The position numbers were made by a program, and so were the translations under genes. The notes below the pieces were generated by a model. The model was not told where the DNA came from, searched no databases, and saw only the letters and a list, made by a program, of their open reading frames with translations. A DNA stretch of 10,000 bases, taken from contig NW_014012870.1 of assembly GCF_000611645.1 (NCBI RefSeq), positions 1 to 10,000 on the forward strand, given 5' to 3'. This document shows, piece after piece, positions 8,801 to 10,000 of this stretch (position 1 is its first letter; every line of letters starts with the position of its first letter). This stretch comes from Monoraphidium neglectum. Its lineage: Eukaryota > Chlorophyta > Chlorophyceae > Sphaeropleales > Selenastraceae.

Positions 8801-9276
8801 CGGCAGGCGCCGCTTGCACCTCCGGCCTCTGCCGCCGAGCCACAAACGACTACACCTGGGTTCACAGATCGCTGCAGCCGCTTGCCAAGCACCTCACTCT
8901 CTGTCACGCCAGGTGCGAAGCCGCTGCGCACGGTGCCCACGCTCATTTGGGCGCGCCCGCCCCACATGGCTGCTTGCCACACCAGATCCACGCGGCTCAA
9001 AGCTAGCATGGCGACTCAAGCGTCCAGCTGCGGCCGAAGCTGCTTATTCCGCGGCACAGGGCTGACAGCGAGCGCAACGCACCTTGAAGGCCAGCCGATC
9101 GCCCGTGGGATTGTGTATGGAGATAGATGCTGGCAGCTGCTTGTTGATTTGGACTGCGAGGGGGGCCAGGCCGAATGAACAGGTAAGTTGCTGCACACAC
9201 ACTGCCACCCCCTCCTCACGGGTTGAACCAAAGGCTTACAGCGGAAGCGCAGCTCCTGGGGGCTGATCTCCGCCAT
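5809..9276 (-). CDS. VAP/VAP27-type vesicle-associated membrane protein-associated protein (MSP domain, coiled coil, tail anchor), 12 exons
   Basis: VAP proteins are ER tail-anchored receptors that bind FFAT motifs and hold the ER to other membranes. Exons from the 5' end: 9276-9240, 9153-9083, 8781-8737, 8549-8502, 8378-8298, 7805-7773, 7574-7524, 7322-7281, 7088-6906, 6449-6378, 6141-6082 and 5853-5809. All junctions are GT-AG; the first intron is phase 1, the rest phase 0. They join without a stop into 255 residues, close to the usual VAP length. The MSP domain covers about residues 1-115: it opens MAEISPQELRF and carries the family signature VKTTTPKKYVVRPSA followed by GVVEPRTSANVQVIMQ, then CKDKFLVQ and TKLRVII. 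Pro42 aligns with human VAPB Pro56. Lys82 and Leu84 align with the FFAT-contacting Lys87 and Met89. An Ala/Pro linker (about 142-180), a coiled coil (about 183-215) and a membrane helix (about 224-241) follow, then a short tail ending GHYLKDLQKIAGLA. Family assignment is very secure. Exon ends are inferred by eye; the last two exons and the exon 9 acceptor are the least certain. Confidence 0.93.
6143..6169. repeat. TG/CA microsatellite in VAP intron 10
   Basis: An imperfect TG repeat with two GA interruptions on the plus strand is a CA repeat in the transcript. It runs directly into the acceptor AG (6143-6142) of the exon encoding the membrane anchor, so it takes the place of a normal polypyrimidine tract. 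Confidence 0.9.
6728..6739. repeat. Short alternating purine-pyrimidine palindrome in VAP intron 9
   Basis: GTGTGCGCACAC is a 12-bp perfect palindrome of alternating purines and pyrimidines, inside a wider TG/CA-rich stretch (about 6709-6780). It is intronic, over 250 bases from the exon 10 acceptor, and no role is evident. Confidence 0.7.
7331..7360. repeat. AGATC/TCTGA short tandem repeat in VAP intron 7
   Basis: The plus strand carries repeated TCAGATCAGA units with one TTATC interruption. On the transcribed strand this gives several CTGAT copies within about 40 bases of the exon 8 acceptor (AG at 7324-7323). CTGAT resembles a branch-point consensus, so the repeat may supply several branch-point choices. 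Confidence 0.85.
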
Positions 9277-10000
9277 GGCTGCTGTCGAGCACCTCCGCTG
9301 CAGATGAGTGAGGCCTGAGACGACAAAGGGAAGGCTGGACAACGAGATCACCACCGAGAACGACGAAGGTGCGTGTCAAGAATAAGGCGCGTGCTTACTC
9401 TGTGCACAATGACCCACATGGCTTGTAACCGCCACGAGCACCTGACTCACACCATGCCATCAACGCCAGCGGCAGCTTCCGCGCGAGCGCCTGCGTCACA
9501 GGCACTCCTTACGGTTTATCCAGGGCGGGTCGAGCGCAGGCAGAACAGCGCGGCTCGCCGGCTGTGCTACACGACAGAATCTATCTACGTGTAGCCAATC
9601 AAGCATATGCTCCGCGCTCGTCGCTGCCAGGCCTCGCCGGCAGCACGGCGGGCACTTTCACGGATAGGTCATGCCGCATTTACCCTCAAAGCTGCTTGCC
9701 CATCCCTTCCAGCCCGGCATACAGAACAGCTTTATGCTGCCGACTTGGGGCCACACAGGGTACTATTGAGTGTAACGGGTAGCCTCCTGTACAGGCGCAG
9801 CAAATAGCCAGGCCGGTCAGCTGTGCAAGAATATTCCAACCTTGCTGCTCCCAGACCAAAAAATGGGTACAACACAAGGCCTCGACGCAGCTGGCGCGCT
9901 GATTGCACGGCACAAGGCCGCCCTTGCAGCACTGGGGCAGCAACCCCAGCAACCCACCTGCAAGCGCAGGGACGCGTGCGCGACCCGCGCAGCGCGCGCG
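9277..10000. other. 5' flank of the VAP gene; no gene recognised
   Basis: The first bases upstream of the VAP start are its 5' UTR; GCC precedes the ATG, a favourable algal start context. Beyond that are only short frames on both strands with no known motif. A plus-strand TGTAA occurs at 9771-9775, but no plus-strand coding region leads to it. Confidence 0.45.

Noticed and set aside
8194..9009. 271-codon minus-strand frame read as one continuous protein
   Set aside because: Only a short part (around VKTTTPKKYVV) is a true VAP exon. The rest reads through introns or in the wrong frame.
9686..9952. 88-codon minus-strand frame near the right edge
   Set aside because: Cys-rich, no known motif, no splice-supported extension; treated as chance.

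Overview
This window looks like nuclear DNA from a green alga, most likely a Chlorella-like trebouxiophyte or a chlamydomonad. The DNA is GC-rich. Its genes are broken into very short exons by GT-AG introns with GTGCG/GTGAG-type donors. Candidate TGTAA poly(A) signals lie downstream of stop codons, and one gene encodes a chloroplast m-type thioredoxin behind a transit peptide. The taxonomic call is inference from gene style. No bacterial operon, mobile element, rRNA, tRNA or CRISPR array was seen.

All three supportable genes lie on the minus strand, so transcription runs right to left. (1) About 9276 to 5809 is a 12-exon gene for a VAP/VAP27-type protein of 255 residues: an N-terminal MSP domain, an alanine/proline-rich linker, a coiled coil and a C-terminal tail anchor. 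It tethers the ER to other membranes by binding FFAT-motif partners. (2) About 3816 to 2493 is a four-exon chloroplast thioredoxin m with the WCGPC active site. (3) 1158 to 862 is an intronless 98-codon gene for a small one-pass membrane protein. Its layout (N-terminal membrane helix, C-terminal Trp-Asn helix) resembles the MICOS subunits MIC13/QIL1 and Mic12; that identity is a hypothesis.

The rest is intergenic, untranslated or intronic: 1-861, 1159-2486, 3817-5354 and 9277-10000. The 3817-5354 spacer holds a perfect 34-bp palindrome at 4664-4697 and a locally AT-richer stretch at about 3830-4440. CA repeats (read on the transcribed strand) sit directly upstream of 3' splice sites in both spliced genes, and a TCTGA-type repeat does so in a third intron. 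The three genes serve different compartments (ER contact sites, plastid, possibly mitochondrion), and nothing suggests they form one pathway. I found no convincing new multi-gene system. The most novel item is the small MICOS-like gene.
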